This document shows, piece after piece, positions 9,261-17,910 of a DNA stretch of 64,000 bases; the stretch's first letter is position 1; every line of letters starts with the position of its first letter. Under the pieces are notes generated by a model. It was given only the letters and a program-made list of their open reading frames with translations, was not told where the DNA came from and made no database searches. Source of the stretch: GCA-2730975 sp964576585 (GTDB lineage Bacteria > Verrucomicrobiota > Verrucomicrobiia > Opitutales > Seribacteraceae); contig CAZNWO010000003.1 of assembly GCA_964576585.1 (NCBI GenBank), positions 3,071-67,070 on the forward strand. Direction: 5' to 3'. The position numbers and the translations under genes are program-made.

Positions 9261-10607
9261 TTAGCGTCGGTTCTTTTCAAATGTAACCTGTTCTCCGCGA
9301 AGGTGATTCTGGACCTTGCCCTGACTGTAGACAATCTTTCCTGAAACGATTGTGGTTGCTATGCTCGAACTGAATCGTTCGCCGTCGAAGGGTGACCATC
9401 CGCACTTGGATTGTAAGTCACTAGGGTCGACGATGGTTTCGGAATTTGTGTCGATCAAAACCAGATCAGCCCAATAACCTTCTCGTATGAAACCACGTTC
9501 GCGAATGCCGAAAAGCTTCGCGGGCGCATGGCAGGCTCTTTCGGTTATCGTCTCAAGAGAGAAAACCCCTTCCTTGTGAAGTTCGAGGAGAATCAAGAGC
9601 GAATGCTGCAGCAAGGGAAGCCCTGAGGGTGCCTTGAAGTAAGTCGCGTCTTTTTCCTCACGGGTGTGCGGGGCATGGTCGGTGGCGATTACGTCTATGC
9701 GTCCTTCCTTAACGGCTTGGCGTATTGCGCTCCTGTCTTCTTGAGTCTTTATGGCTGGGTTGCACTTTATGAGAGAGCCCAGTTCCGAGTAGTAGGAGTC
9801 GTCGAAGTGCAGGTGGTGTACACAGGCTTCAGCGGTTATCCGTTTTTCTTGGACCGGACCTGTCTCGAAAAGCTCGAGCTCATCGGCGGTCGTTATGTGG
9901 AGAACATGCAGACGGGCATCATGTCTCTTTGCCAATTCGACTGCCAGAGACGAGGATTGCAGGCAAGCTTCTCGTGAACGGATTTGAGGATGTGCGGAAA
10001 AACAGACTTCCTCGCCGTGTCTTTCACGGAAGGCTTTTTCGTTTCTCAATATCGTTGGGGTGTCTTCGCAGTGGGTAGCAATAGGGGTTGGGGAATGCCG
10101 GAAAATTTGCTCCAGCACTTTTTCATCGTCTACCAGCATATCCCCGGTGGACGAGCCCATGAAGACTTTTACTCCGGCAATCTCACTTGTGGGTGCTTGC
10201 TTGATTTCTTCCAGGTTTGCATTGGATCCACCAAGGTAGAAGGAGTAATTCACCGCTGAGTCCTTCGCGGCGATAGATAGTTTTTCCCTGAGCCGATCGA
10301 TTGTGGTTGTGGGTGGATTTACGTTGGGCATCTCCATGTAGGTCGTGACCCCTCCCGCTGCGGCGGCTCTGGACTCTCGCTCGATTGTTCCCTTTTGGGT
10401 TAGGCCTGGTTCTCGAAAGTGGACTTGGTCGTCGATAAGTCCCGGCAAGAGGAAGAGACCTTCTGCATCGATGATCTCTTTCGCAGGTTGGGCGGATAAA
10501 TCTTTCCCGATTTTGGAAATTCTTCCGAACTTGTCGACGAGGACGTCTTGTTCTTCAACACTGCTTTCGTTGACCAGCCTGGCGCCCAGTATCAGTATCT
10601 CGTCCAT
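9261..10607 (-). CDS. pyrC: Dihydroorotase, QVH variant
   Basis: 448 residues from the ATG at 10607 (MDEILILGARLV). Cyclises N-carbamoyl-aspartate in de novo pyrimidine synthesis. Amidohydrolase motifs: IDDQVHFREPG (Gln61, His63), GVKVFMGSS with the candidate carbamylated lysine, ATHCED, HVLHITT, and the catalytic aspartate in IATDHAPHT. The first metal-binding histidine of the usual HVHFR is replaced by Gln. From memory, this QVHFREPG and SGLPLLQHS form also occurs in a Bacteroidetes-type subgroup annotated as dihydroorotase, so it is probably functional, but another cyclic amidohydrolase activity is possible. A longer reading to 10739 overlaps the rhodanese gene; the chosen start follows the rhodanese stop by two bases, implying translational coupling. 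Confidence 0.88.
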   Translation of the reverse strand: MDEILILGARLVNESSVEEQDVLVDKFGRISKIGKDLSAQPAKEIIDAEGLFLLPGLIDDQVHFREPGLTQKGTIERESRAAAAGGVTTYMEMPNVNPPTTTIDRLREKLSIAAKDSAVNYSFYLGGSNANLEEIKQAPTSEIAGVKVFMGSSTGDMLVDDEKVLEQIFRHSPTPIATHCEDTPTILRNEKAFRERHGEEVCFSAHPQIRSREACLQSSSLAVELAKRHDARLHVLHITTADELELFETGPVQEKRITAEACVHHLHFDDSYYSELGSLIKCNPAIKTQEDRSAIRQAVKEGRIDVIATDHAPHTREEKDATYFKAPSGLPLLQHSLLILLELHKEGVFSLETITERACHAPAKLFGIRERGFIREGYWADLVLIDTNSETIVDPSDLQSKCGWSPFDGERFSSSIATTIVSGKIVYSQGKVQNHLRGEQVTFEKNRR

Positions 10608-10609
10608 GC

Positions 10610-11146
10610 CTATCGATTCCAGGGCATGACCGATAGGATTTTTGCAAGCCCGCAAAAACCCGTGACTCCGGAGAAAACCAAACCTGCGCCGAAGAAAGCC
10701 GGGGCTAGGAGCCATCGCGTATCCTCGAGAAAATAGCATGCAGCAGTGCCTATTAGGATGAGTGTCCCGATGGTAATGCGTACCTGTCTGTCCAATGGTA
10801 TGACTTCCCGGGCGTCTTTCTCAACTGGAAGCTTTTCGTGCACCCAGTTGTCGAGTCCTCCCGCGAGCAGGAAGACTGATTCGAATTGATCTGCCGAAAG
10901 CATTTTCGAAGCTTTTTCGGCTCTCACGCCAGATTGACATACGATGCAGATCGGCAACCCCTTTTCATCGTCCGTGGTCAATTCACTGATTTCTTCGCCA
11001 AAGGCATTCAACGGAATATTCAGAGATCTTGAAATTCTCTTGTTTCCGAATTCTCCTGGAGTCCGGACGTCAATTACCCGAATTTCTTCTTCTCTGATCT
11101 TTCTCTCAAGTTCATGGGCGGAAAGGATGGAAACATTGGTTTTCAT
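10610..11146 (-). CDS. Rhodanese-like domain protein with DUF2892-type membrane tail
   Basis: 178 residues from the ATG at 11146 (MKTNVSILSAHEL). A single rhodanese domain spans about residues 8-115, with VIDVRTPGEF and the active-site loop CQSGVR (Cys70). The C-terminal 60 residues hold two hydrophobic segments ending FCGLAKILSVMPWN, the DUF2892 pattern also found in E. coli YgaP. This suggests a membrane-tethered sulfurtransferase handling persulfide sulfur. An ATG at 11164 would overlap proA by 17 bases; the start at 11146 leaves one base after the proA stop. It sits between proA and dihydroorotase in a tightly packed run, with no obvious pathway link to either. Confidence 0.9.
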   Translation of the reverse strand: MKTNVSILSAHELERKIREEEIRVIDVRTPGEFGNKRISRSLNIPLNAFGEEISELTTDDEKGLPICIVCQSGVRAEKASKMLSADQFESVFLLAGGLDNWVHEKLPVEKDAREVIPLDRQVRITIGTLILIGTAACYFLEDTRWLLAPAFFGAGLVFSGVTGFCGLAKILSVMPWNR

Positions 11147-11147
11147 T

Positions 11148-12425
11148 CTATTTCGTTTGGCCATTTCCCCGAACTTGATACTTGTAGGTGCAGAGTTCCT
11201 TCAGTCCCATCGGACCTCGAGCGTGAAGGCGATCCGTGGAAATGCCGATCTCTGCTCCAAGGCCGAACTCGAATCCGTCCGTGAACCTCGTGCTTGCATT
11301 CCAGTATGCGGTAGAGGTGTCAACGCTTGCGAGAAACCTTTCGGCGGTCTTCTCGTTTCTCGTGACGATGGCATCGCTATGGAAACTTCCATACCTGTTG
11401 ACTGCGTCGATTGCTTCCTCTGCCGAACTCACCGTCTTGATTGAAAGGATCAAGTCCAGATATTCCGTATGGAAGTCTTCCTCGGTTGCTTCCTTGATTT
11501 TCAAATCTGGTCTAGCGGCATTGAGGATGGAACGAGAAAGATCGTCGCCTCTTAGCTCGCACTTTGCATCCGCAAGCTCATCTGCGACCTGAGGTAGGAA
11601 TTCTTCGGCGATGTCCTTGTGCAGGATCAGGTTCTCGATTGCGTTGCACACACCTGGACGACCGCATTTTGCCGTAACTGCAATCTTCAGGGCGAGTTCT
11701 TGGTCCGCTTCCGCATCTACGTATAGGTTGCAAACGCCTTTGTAGTGTTTGATGACGGGGATTCGACTGTTCTCGGCAACAAATCTTATCAAGGCTTCTC
11801 CTCCTCGTGGAATTATGCAATGCACGAGTTCGTCGAGCTTCAGCAAGTAATTGAAGGCTTCTCTGTCGGTGGTGGGAATGAGAAGTACGGAATCCTCGGG
11901 CACGGAGGTTTCTGTCAACGCTTCTCGAATTATCTTTGCCAAGGCTGTGTTCGAGTGAAAGGCTTCCTTCCCGCCCCTCAAAATCGAGGCATTCCCCGAC
12001 TTTAGGCAAAGGGCCGCGCAATCGATTGTGACGTTGGGTCTTGACTCGTAGATTATCCCGATGACCCCGATGGGGACGCTCACTTTCTTAATCTCAAGTC
12101 CATTTGGCCTAGTCGTTTGCTCGAGAACGTGTCCCACGGGATCATCCAGAGATGCGACTTGGCGTACGCCCTCGATCATGCCGAGAATCCTTTCGGGAGT
12201 CAGTCGCAATCTGTCGATAAGAGCCGCGGAAAGACCATTTTTCTCTCCTTCCTCCAAGTCCCTTGAATTTTTCTCAACAAGTAGATCAATTCGTTTTTCG
12301 AGCAGAAGCGCGATTCTCTCGAGTGCGTGGTTCTTTTCATCCGACGACAGTCCCGAAAGCGCAAGGGATGCTCCTCGGGCTCTTTCAGCAAGCTCTCGTA
12401 CCTGTTTTTCCAACTCGATTGTCAT
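11148..12425 (-). CDS. proA: Glutamate-5-semialdehyde dehydrogenase (gamma-glutamyl phosphate reductase)
   Basis: 425 residues, the normal family length. Reduces gamma-glutamyl phosphate with NADPH in proline synthesis. Family signatures: IYESRPNVTID, LRGGKEA, and CGRPGVCNAIE with the catalytic Cys260, followed by the C-terminal FGLGAEIGISTDRLHARGP stretch. An AAGGA just before the ATG supports the start. It is the first gene of a close-packed minus-strand run (proA, rhodanese, dihydroorotase, fxsA) whose promoter should lie in the 335-bp divergent region upstream. No proB is present in the window. Confidence 0.96.
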   Translation of the reverse strand: MTIELEKQVRELAERARGASLALSGLSSDEKNHALERIALLLEKRIDLLVEKNSRDLEEGEKNGLSAALIDRLRLTPERILGMIEGVRQVASLDDPVGHVLEQTTRPNGLEIKKVSVPIGVIGIIYESRPNVTIDCAALCLKSGNASILRGGKEAFHSNTALAKIIREALTETSVPEDSVLLIPTTDREAFNYLLKLDELVHCIIPRGGEALIRFVAENSRIPVIKHYKGVCNLYVDAEADQELALKIAVTAKCGRPGVCNAIENLILHKDIAEEFLPQVADELADAKCELRGDDLSRSILNAARPDLKIKEATEEDFHTEYLDLILSIKTVSSAEEAIDAVNRYGSFHSDAIVTRNEKTAERFLASVDTSTAYWNASTRFTDGFEFGLGAEIGISTDRLHARGPMGLKELCTYKYQVRGNGQTK

Positions 12426-12760
12426 ATCCTTAAATAACTAAATCATACATTCATCCTCCTTTCAGGAAAAGAATGAATGTTGTACCGAGGCATCGAATCT
12501 TAATGGAGTGGACCAATCCAGAATTAATAAGGGTAGTTCAAAGGCTTTGACTCGATTTTGTTTTGGTCTCTTTTCTTGCCTTTATGCTCTCATTTGGGAT
12601 GGGTTTGGTTTTTGCTTCAAAGATTACGGTCAGTCAGGAACTCCCGACCAGTCGATGCAGTTGGAACCTAGAGTTCGTGTCATGCCAAAAGAAAATGTTT
12701 TTCGGTTGATAAGGCGCTAATAAGCTTGATTGCTTTAGAGAAGTTTTCCTTATTACTTTC
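12426..12760. other. Intergenic region between divergent proA and the FG-GAP/ASPIC gene
   Basis: 335 bases with no convincing gene. A 70-codon GTG-initiated frame on the plus strand (12508-12720) and a shorter one in another frame have no recognisable content and no ribosome binding site. The region must contain the promoters of both divergent genes, but I see no strong -35/-10 pair, hairpin terminator or riboswitch. Confidence 0.6.
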
Positions 12761-15700
12761 ATGTGCGTAAGCCCCCGTACGGCACTGACAGTACTTTGTC
12801 TGCTCTTCCCTGTTTCAGCATTTCCTGCGACAGGGTTTTTGGATGTTCAGGCTTTGTCTCCGAGGATTGGGTCGGAGGAAACTTTGTTTTCACTCCTTTC
12901 CGACAAGGAGACAGGTGTTGGCTACGTCAGGAAGAAAATACCCTCCGAAGTTCTTGAACGCTTGCATGAAAATCCTTCTTTTTCAGACAAACCCCTGATC
13001 ATCGGAGTTTGTTCCGGAGATTTTGATGGTGATGATCTTCCGGATCTCTTTTTTGCATATCCTTATGGGGGACATCGGCTTTTCAAAAACTTGGGAAAGT
13101 TCAAGTTCCGTGACGTTACTCACCATGTCGGCTTGAGTAAAATAGTTGCAGAGCACTGGGCTATCGGTTGCTGCTTTGTGGATCATGATGGCGACGGCGA
13201 TTTGGACATATTTGTTGCCGGCGCAGGAGACGTAAACCTGATGCTCGAGAATAGGGCAGGGCGAAGCTTTGTGGATCGAGCAAAGAATCTGGGTCTCGCT
13301 CACAAGGGAGCAAATATCGAAATGGCCTTTGCCGACTACGATTTGGATGGTGACTTGGATGGTTACTTGGTCACGAATCGCGACACTCATCTGAAACCTC
13401 CTCCTGATGGTTTGAGAGTTCAAGCTACTATTAAAAATGGTGAAACAATAGTTGAGGAGAAATACAGGGAATTGTATGACGTCGTCTTTCATCCGACTGA
13501 ACGCTTTCGGGTTGTGGAGGCTGGTGAGCACGATCACCTTTTCCGCAACGACGGAAGTCGTTTTATTGACGTGAGCGAAGCTGCAGGTCTTGTCGGCACC
13601 GACCAAGGCTTGTCCGCATCTTGGTTCGATTATGACGAGGACGGCTTCCCTGACCTGTATGTTGCAAACGACTTCTTCGGTCCCGATAGACTTTACCGAA
13701 ACAAGGGTAACGGTAGCTTTGATGAGGTTGCCCGCAAAGTCTTGCCCTATGTTCCTTGGTTTTCGATGGGCACGGATGTAGCAGACATAAACAACGACGG
13801 ACTTCTCGACCTCATGGGGTCCGATATGGCGGGGTCCACTCACTACAAGTCCAAGATCGGCATGGGTGATATGGACAAAAACTCGTGGTTTCTTACTTCT
13901 TCGCGACCTCCGCAATACATGCGCAACGCGCTCTATCTCAATGCCGGGTCAGGTCGTTTCCTAGAAGTTGCGCAGTTGGCCGGACTGGCAAATACAGACT
14001 GGACTTGGTCGGTTAAGTTCGCCGATCTGGATAACGATGGGCGAGTGGATTTGTTTGGCACCAACGGAATGACGAATGACCGCACGAATTCGGATCTAGT
14101 CTCAAAGGCTTCTTCGCTTTCAGATTCAGTGAAAGTGGCTGCCTTCTGGCAAAGCCAGTCGCCTAAGCGAGACCACAACTTTGCTTACAGAAACCTTGGA
14201 GACTTAAAGTTCTCCAGTGTTGCCTCGAAATGGGGGCTCGACTTCTTGGGAGTTAGCTATGGAGCTTCATTTGCCGATTTCGATGGCGATGGAGATCTTG
14301 ATCTCGCAGTAGCTTCTCTCGAGGACTCGGTTCGTCTCTATAGAAACAACTCGATTTCCGGTCATTCGGTCATGATCAGACTCAAGGGTCTCAAAAAGAA
14401 TTCTAGAGGGATAGGAGCCAAGGTTACGGTAGAGACCTCCGCCGGCATGCAAGTTCGCTACCTTAATGCATGCCAAGGTTACGCCTCTGCAAACGATCCC
14501 GTCATTCACTTTGGGCTCGGTTCGTCCGAACGCATCCGTCGACTTTCAGTTCGCTGGCCACTCGGGTTTGTTCAGACCTTTGAGGATTTGCCCGTCGACA
14601 AACTTTTAGTGATCACCGAACCCGAACCCAAAAAACCTTCTAAGATTCCCTTCACACGCAATGACTCATCTGTTCCTCTCTTCGCAGCAAACGATGCGCT
14701 TGATGCATTTCGCCATAAGGAAAACGACTTTGACGACTACAAGGTGCAACCTCTTTTGCCGCATCGCCTTTCGCGTCTAGGCCCGGGAATGGCCTGGGGT
14801 GATGCCGATGGAGATGGTGATGACGATCTCTTTCTCGGTTCCGCCTCCGGTGAACCATCCGTACTTGCTCTAAATACGGGTAAAGGAGGGTTCCTTCCAA
14901 AGAAACAAATCTATTTTGAAAACGAGCAACTACTCCCGTTTGAGGATATGGGAGCAGTCTTTCTTGATGCCGATTCGGATGGGGATCAAGACCTCTTCGT
15001 TTCCTCGGGCGGATTTGATCCTCGTCCCAAGGAACTCTACCTGCGTGATCGTCTTTTCTTAAACGATGGCAATGCAGGCTACAAACTCTCTCTTGGTGGT
15101 ACGCCAAACCTGCGCGACAGTGCAGGACCTGTGGTTGCCTCCGACTTTGATCAAGACGGAGACCTGGATCTTTTCGTTGGAGGACGAGTGGTTCGAGCTC
15201 GTTACCCCATCACGCCGAACAGCCGGCTGCTACGAAACGAGAGCGGCGTCTTCTCCGACGTCACGGACTCTATCGCACCTGGTCTCCGCTCTAGCGGTAT
15301 GGTCACCGGGGCCATTTGGAGTGACGTCGACGCCGACGGCTTGCCGGATCTCCTTCTTACACACGAGTGGGGTCCGGTTGCCGTATGGAAAAACACGGGA
15401 GGCAAATTGGTTAACTTCACCGATGAGTCCGGACTTTCCGGTCTCCTCGGTTGGTGGACAGGTATAGCCGCTGCAGATGTCGACGAAGACGGTGACTTGG
15501 ACTTCGCTGTCGGGAACATGGGTCTTAACGTCAAGTACCATGCCACTAAGGAAAAACCTTATCTTGCATATTACGGAGACTTGGACGGTTCGGGTGTTCC
15601 CCGATTTGTGGAAGCCTGTCACGAAGATGGTGGGCTGTTTCCCGTACGCGGCAAAAGTTGCTCTACCCACGCCATTCCCTCGCTCGCCAAAAAATTCTCC

Positions 15701-16438
15701 ACCTATCATGCTTTTGCCTCTGCCGCTCTTCGGGAAATTTATGCTCCCACACGACTTCAATCCGCCCAACGCCTTGCCATCAACGAGCTTGCCTCCGGCT
15801 TGCTTCTAAATGATGGCAAAGGTCGCTTCAGTTTTCGCGCCTTCCCGCGTATCGCTCAGACCTCCGCCGTCTTCGGGTTAACTTTTGGTGATTTCGATGC
15901 CGATGGTCATCAGGATCTTGCCCTTGCTCAAAACTTTTTCTCAACGCAACCGGAAACTGGTCGGATTGCCGGTGGTCTTGGTCTCATTCTGCGGGGAGGC
16001 GGAGACGGAACCTTCGAGCCTATGCGTCTCGACGAGAGCGGTTTCTTGTTGTCGGGCGACGCCAAGGCTCTTGGTCTCGTTGACTTGAATGGCGACGCCC
16101 GTCCCGACATCTTCGCCACCCGTAATTCTTTCACCCCAAAAACCTTTCTCAATCAGACCACTTCAGGCTCTCCTCTTCTCGTCCGACTCCGTGGTCCTCG
16201 AGGCAACCTGCGTGGCGTTGGGTCTCGCGTAACTCTTCGTCTGCGCAGCGGAAAAATCCTCTTGGGTGAAACTCATTCCGGTTCCAGTTACCTTACGGGA
16301 GCACCACCTGAACTCTTCTTCGGCATCCCCGACGGAGACGCCGTGAAGTCCATCCATCTTCGCTCTCCCACAGGCAAGACCGCGGTTCATGTTCCATCGG
16401 GTCCTGCTCCTATTCTTACTCTTAAGCTTCCTCGGTAG
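12761..16438 (+). CDS. Secreted FG-GAP repeat / ASPIC-UnbV (CRTAC1-like) protein, two tandem modules
   Basis: 1225 residues with a signal peptide (TALTVLCLLFPVSAFPA). About fourteen FG-GAP/VCBS-type calcium-binding loops are visible, for example DFDGDDLPDLFF near 88, DHDGDGDLDIF near 141, DYDEDGFPDLYV near 290, DFDGDGDLDLAV near 506, DADGDGDDDLFL near 681, DVDEDGDLDFAV near 905 and DLNGDARPDIFA near 1108. Each half ends in an ASPIC/UnbV domain (about 532-620 and 1137-1225) recognisable by the GIGAKVTV / GVGSRVTL strand and the FGLG / FGIP turn. So the protein is a duplicated propeller-plus-ASPIC unit, probably calcium-stabilised and extracellular. Role unknown; related proteins are often encoded near polysaccharide-use genes. 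It converges on uxaC with 42 bp between the stops. Confidence 0.9.
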   Translation: MCVSPRTALTVLCLLFPVSAFPATGFLDVQALSPRIGSEETLFSLLSDKETGVGYVRKKIPSEVLERLHENPSFSDKPLIIGVCSGDFDGDDLPDLFFAYPYGGHRLFKNLGKFKFRDVTHHVGLSKIVAEHWAIGCCFVDHDGDGDLDIFVAGAGDVNLMLENRAGRSFVDRAKNLGLAHKGANIEMAFADYDLDGDLDGYLVTNRDTHLKPPPDGLRVQATIKNGETIVEEKYRELYDVVFHPTERFRVVEAGEHDHLFRNDGSRFIDVSEAAGLVGTDQGLSASWFDYDEDGFPDLYVANDFFGPDRLYRNKGNGSFDEVARKVLPYVPWFSMGTDVADINNDGLLDLMGSDMAGSTHYKSKIGMGDMDKNSWFLTSSRPPQYMRNALYLNAGSGRFLEVAQLAGLANTDWTWSVKFADLDNDGRVDLFGTNGMTNDRTNSDLVSKASSLSDSVKVAAFWQSQSPKRDHNFAYRNLGDLKFSSVASKWGLDFLGVSYGASFADFDGDGDLDLAVASLEDSVRLYRNNSISGHSVMIRLKGLKKNSRGIGAKVTVETSAGMQVRYLNACQGYASANDPVIHFGLGSSERIRRLSVRWPLGFVQTFEDLPVDKLLVITEPEPKKPSKIPFTRNDSSVPLFAANDALDAFRHKENDFDDYKVQPLLPHRLSRLGPGMAWGDADGDGDDDLFLGSASGEPSVLALNTGKGGFLPKKQIYFENEQLLPFEDMGAVFLDADSDGDQDLFVSSGGFDPRPKELYLRDRLFLNDGNAGYKLSLGGTPNLRDSAGPVVASDFDQDGDLDLFVGGRVVRARYPITPNSRLLRNESGVFSDVTDSIAPGLRSSGMVTGAIWSDVDADGLPDLLLTHEWGPVAVWKNTGGKLVNFTDESGLSGLLGWWTGIAAADVDEDGDLDFAVGNMGLNVKYHATKEKPYLAYYGDLDGSGVPRFVEACHEDGGLFPVRGKSCSTHAIPSLAKKFSTYHAFASAALREIYAPTRLQSAQRLAINELASGLLLNDGKGRFSFRAFPRIAQTSAVFGLTFGDFDADGHQDLALAQNFFSTQPETGRIAGGLGLILRGGGDGTFEPMRLDESGFLLSGDAKALGLVDLNGDARPDIFATRNSFTPKTFLNQTTSGSPLLVRLRGPRGNLRGVGSRVTLRLRSGKILLGETHSGSSYLTGAPPELFFGIPDGDAVKSIHLRSPTGKTAVHVPSGPAPILTLKLPR

Positions 16439-16480
16439 AACGAAATCCGAAAGCTCTCTCGGTCGAAGAATTCCTGTAAA

Positions 16481-17890
16481 TTAATCTGACAATTCCAACT
16501 TAAGAAAGTCGGCGGCGTTTTGGTAGCATATACGTCGGGCCATGCCACCGACTAGTTCGTAGTCTGTTGGTGCCGAGCCTTCAGTCATCCAGTCTCCTAG
16601 CAGGTTGCAAAGGATGCGTCGGAAATATTCGTGGCGGGGGAAGGAGAGGAAGGAACGTGAGTCGGTGAGCATGCCCACGAAGTGCGAGAGGAGACCCACG
16701 TTGGCGAGGTCGCGAAGTTGTTGGTCCATGCCGTCACGCTGATCGAGGTGCCACCAACCTGAGCCGAACTGAAGCTTGCCGGGCAGGTCTCGCTGGAAAT
16801 TGCCCAGCATTGTGGCCACGGAGAAGTTGTCGGTTGGGTTGTTGTTGTAGACGATGGTTTTGGGGAGTGCATCATCGCGGTCCAAGCGGTCAAGGAATTG
16901 CCCCATTTTCTCGGCTTGGCGCCAGTCGCCGATGGAGTCGCCTCCTGCATCCGGTCCCAAGGCTTGAGCGAGCCGAGAGGAATTGTTTCGCAGGGGGCCG
17001 AGGTGCACTTGCATCGTCCAATTCTTTTCGGCGTAGAGTCGTCCGAGGTGGAGCATGACATGAGCCCCGAATCGTTCCTTTTCTTCAGGATTGGCAGGTT
17101 TTCCTGCTAGGGCGCCATCGAGTATTGTTGCGGCTTCAGTGTCGCTCGGGAAATTGGCGAAAAAGTATGGAAAGCTGTGATCGGAGAGTCGCGAACCAAG
17201 TAGGTGAAAGTCGTCCACGCGTTTGGAGAGGGCTCCGAGGAAGTCGTCGAGTGAAGAGATGGCTATCTCCGAGGTTTTCTCCAAGGCTTTAGTCCAAACC
17301 CTGAAGTTCTCGGGCTCGTCCACGCTCCATGCTCTGTCGGGGCGGAACGTAGGGTAAACCTTGACGGGGAAATCCTTTTCCTTTTGGAGGGCTTCATGGT
17401 GGAGGAGCGGGACTGCCGGATCATCAGTGGTGCAAAGAGCTTTGACTTTGAATCGAAGTAGGAGCTCTCGCGAGGAGAAGTCAGGGTCCGCTAGACGTTC
17501 GTTCGCTCTTTCCCAAATGCTCTCGGCGGAGTCCGGGGAGAGTAGATCGTCTATGTCGAAACAGCGCTTCAGCTCTAGGTGCGTCCAGTGATAGAGCGGA
17601 TTACCTAGGGCATGGGGTAGGGTGGCGGCCCAAGCGAGGTATTTTTGCTTAGGGTCTGCATCTCCTGTGACCAGATCTTCAGGAGTTCCATTTGCCCGCA
17701 TGGCTCGCCATTTGTAGTGATCTCCCTCAAGCCAGATTTCAGCTAGGTTTGCGAATCTGCGGTCCGTGGCGATTTCGTTTGGTGGCAGATGATTGTGGAA
17801 ATCGAGAATGGGTTCGTGTTCGGCGTATTCGTGGTAAAGCCGACGAGCGGCCTGAGTGGCCAGAAGGAAATCGTCGTGAATGAAGCTCAT
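16481..17890 (-). CDS. uxaC: Glucuronate (uronate) isomerase
   Basis: 469 residues, the family's usual length. Interconverts D-glucuronate and D-fructuronate (and galacturonate and tagaturonate) in the cytoplasm. The amidohydrolase-like metal motif FHNHLPP is at 31-37 (His32, His34), preceded by EHEPILD. Other family stretches include QVHLGPLRNN, KTIVYNNNPTDN, LQFGSGWWHLDQRDGM and GMLTDSRSFLSFPRHEYFRR. It begins 20 bp after the sulfatase stop on the same strand, so the two are likely co-transcribed. This pairing points to breakdown of a sulfated polysaccharide containing uronic acids. The rest of the uronate pathway is not in the window. Confidence 0.96.
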   Translation of the reverse strand: MSFIHDDFLLATQAARRLYHEYAEHEPILDFHNHLPPNEIATDRRFANLAEIWLEGDHYKWRAMRANGTPEDLVTGDADPKQKYLAWAATLPHALGNPLYHWTHLELKRCFDIDDLLSPDSAESIWERANERLADPDFSSRELLLRFKVKALCTTDDPAVPLLHHEALQKEKDFPVKVYPTFRPDRAWSVDEPENFRVWTKALEKTSEIAISSLDDFLGALSKRVDDFHLLGSRLSDHSFPYFFANFPSDTEAATILDGALAGKPANPEEKERFGAHVMLHLGRLYAEKNWTMQVHLGPLRNNSSRLAQALGPDAGGDSIGDWRQAEKMGQFLDRLDRDDALPKTIVYNNNPTDNFSVATMLGNFQRDLPGKLQFGSGWWHLDQRDGMDQQLRDLANVGLLSHFVGMLTDSRSFLSFPRHEYFRRILCNLLGDWMTEGSAPTDYELVGGMARRICYQNAADFLKLELSD

Positions 17891-17910
17891 GGCCTGAGGA
17901 GGCGCGAAAA

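Noticed and set aside
12508..12720. 70-codon GTG-initiated plus-strand frame upstream of the FG-GAP/ASPIC gene
   Set aside because: No family resemblance, no Shine-Dalgarno sequence, a mixed hydrophobic/basic composition typical of non-coding sequence, and competing short frames in the same interval.
12983..13915. Minus-strand frame of 310 codons opposite the FG-GAP/ASPIC gene
   Set aside because: Opposite strand of well-conserved FG-GAP repeats; no recognisable protein features.
16439..16480. Bidirectional terminator between the FG-GAP/ASPIC gene and uxaC
   Set aside because: Only a 4-base stem (CCGA/TCGG) without a T-run is visible in the 42 bases.
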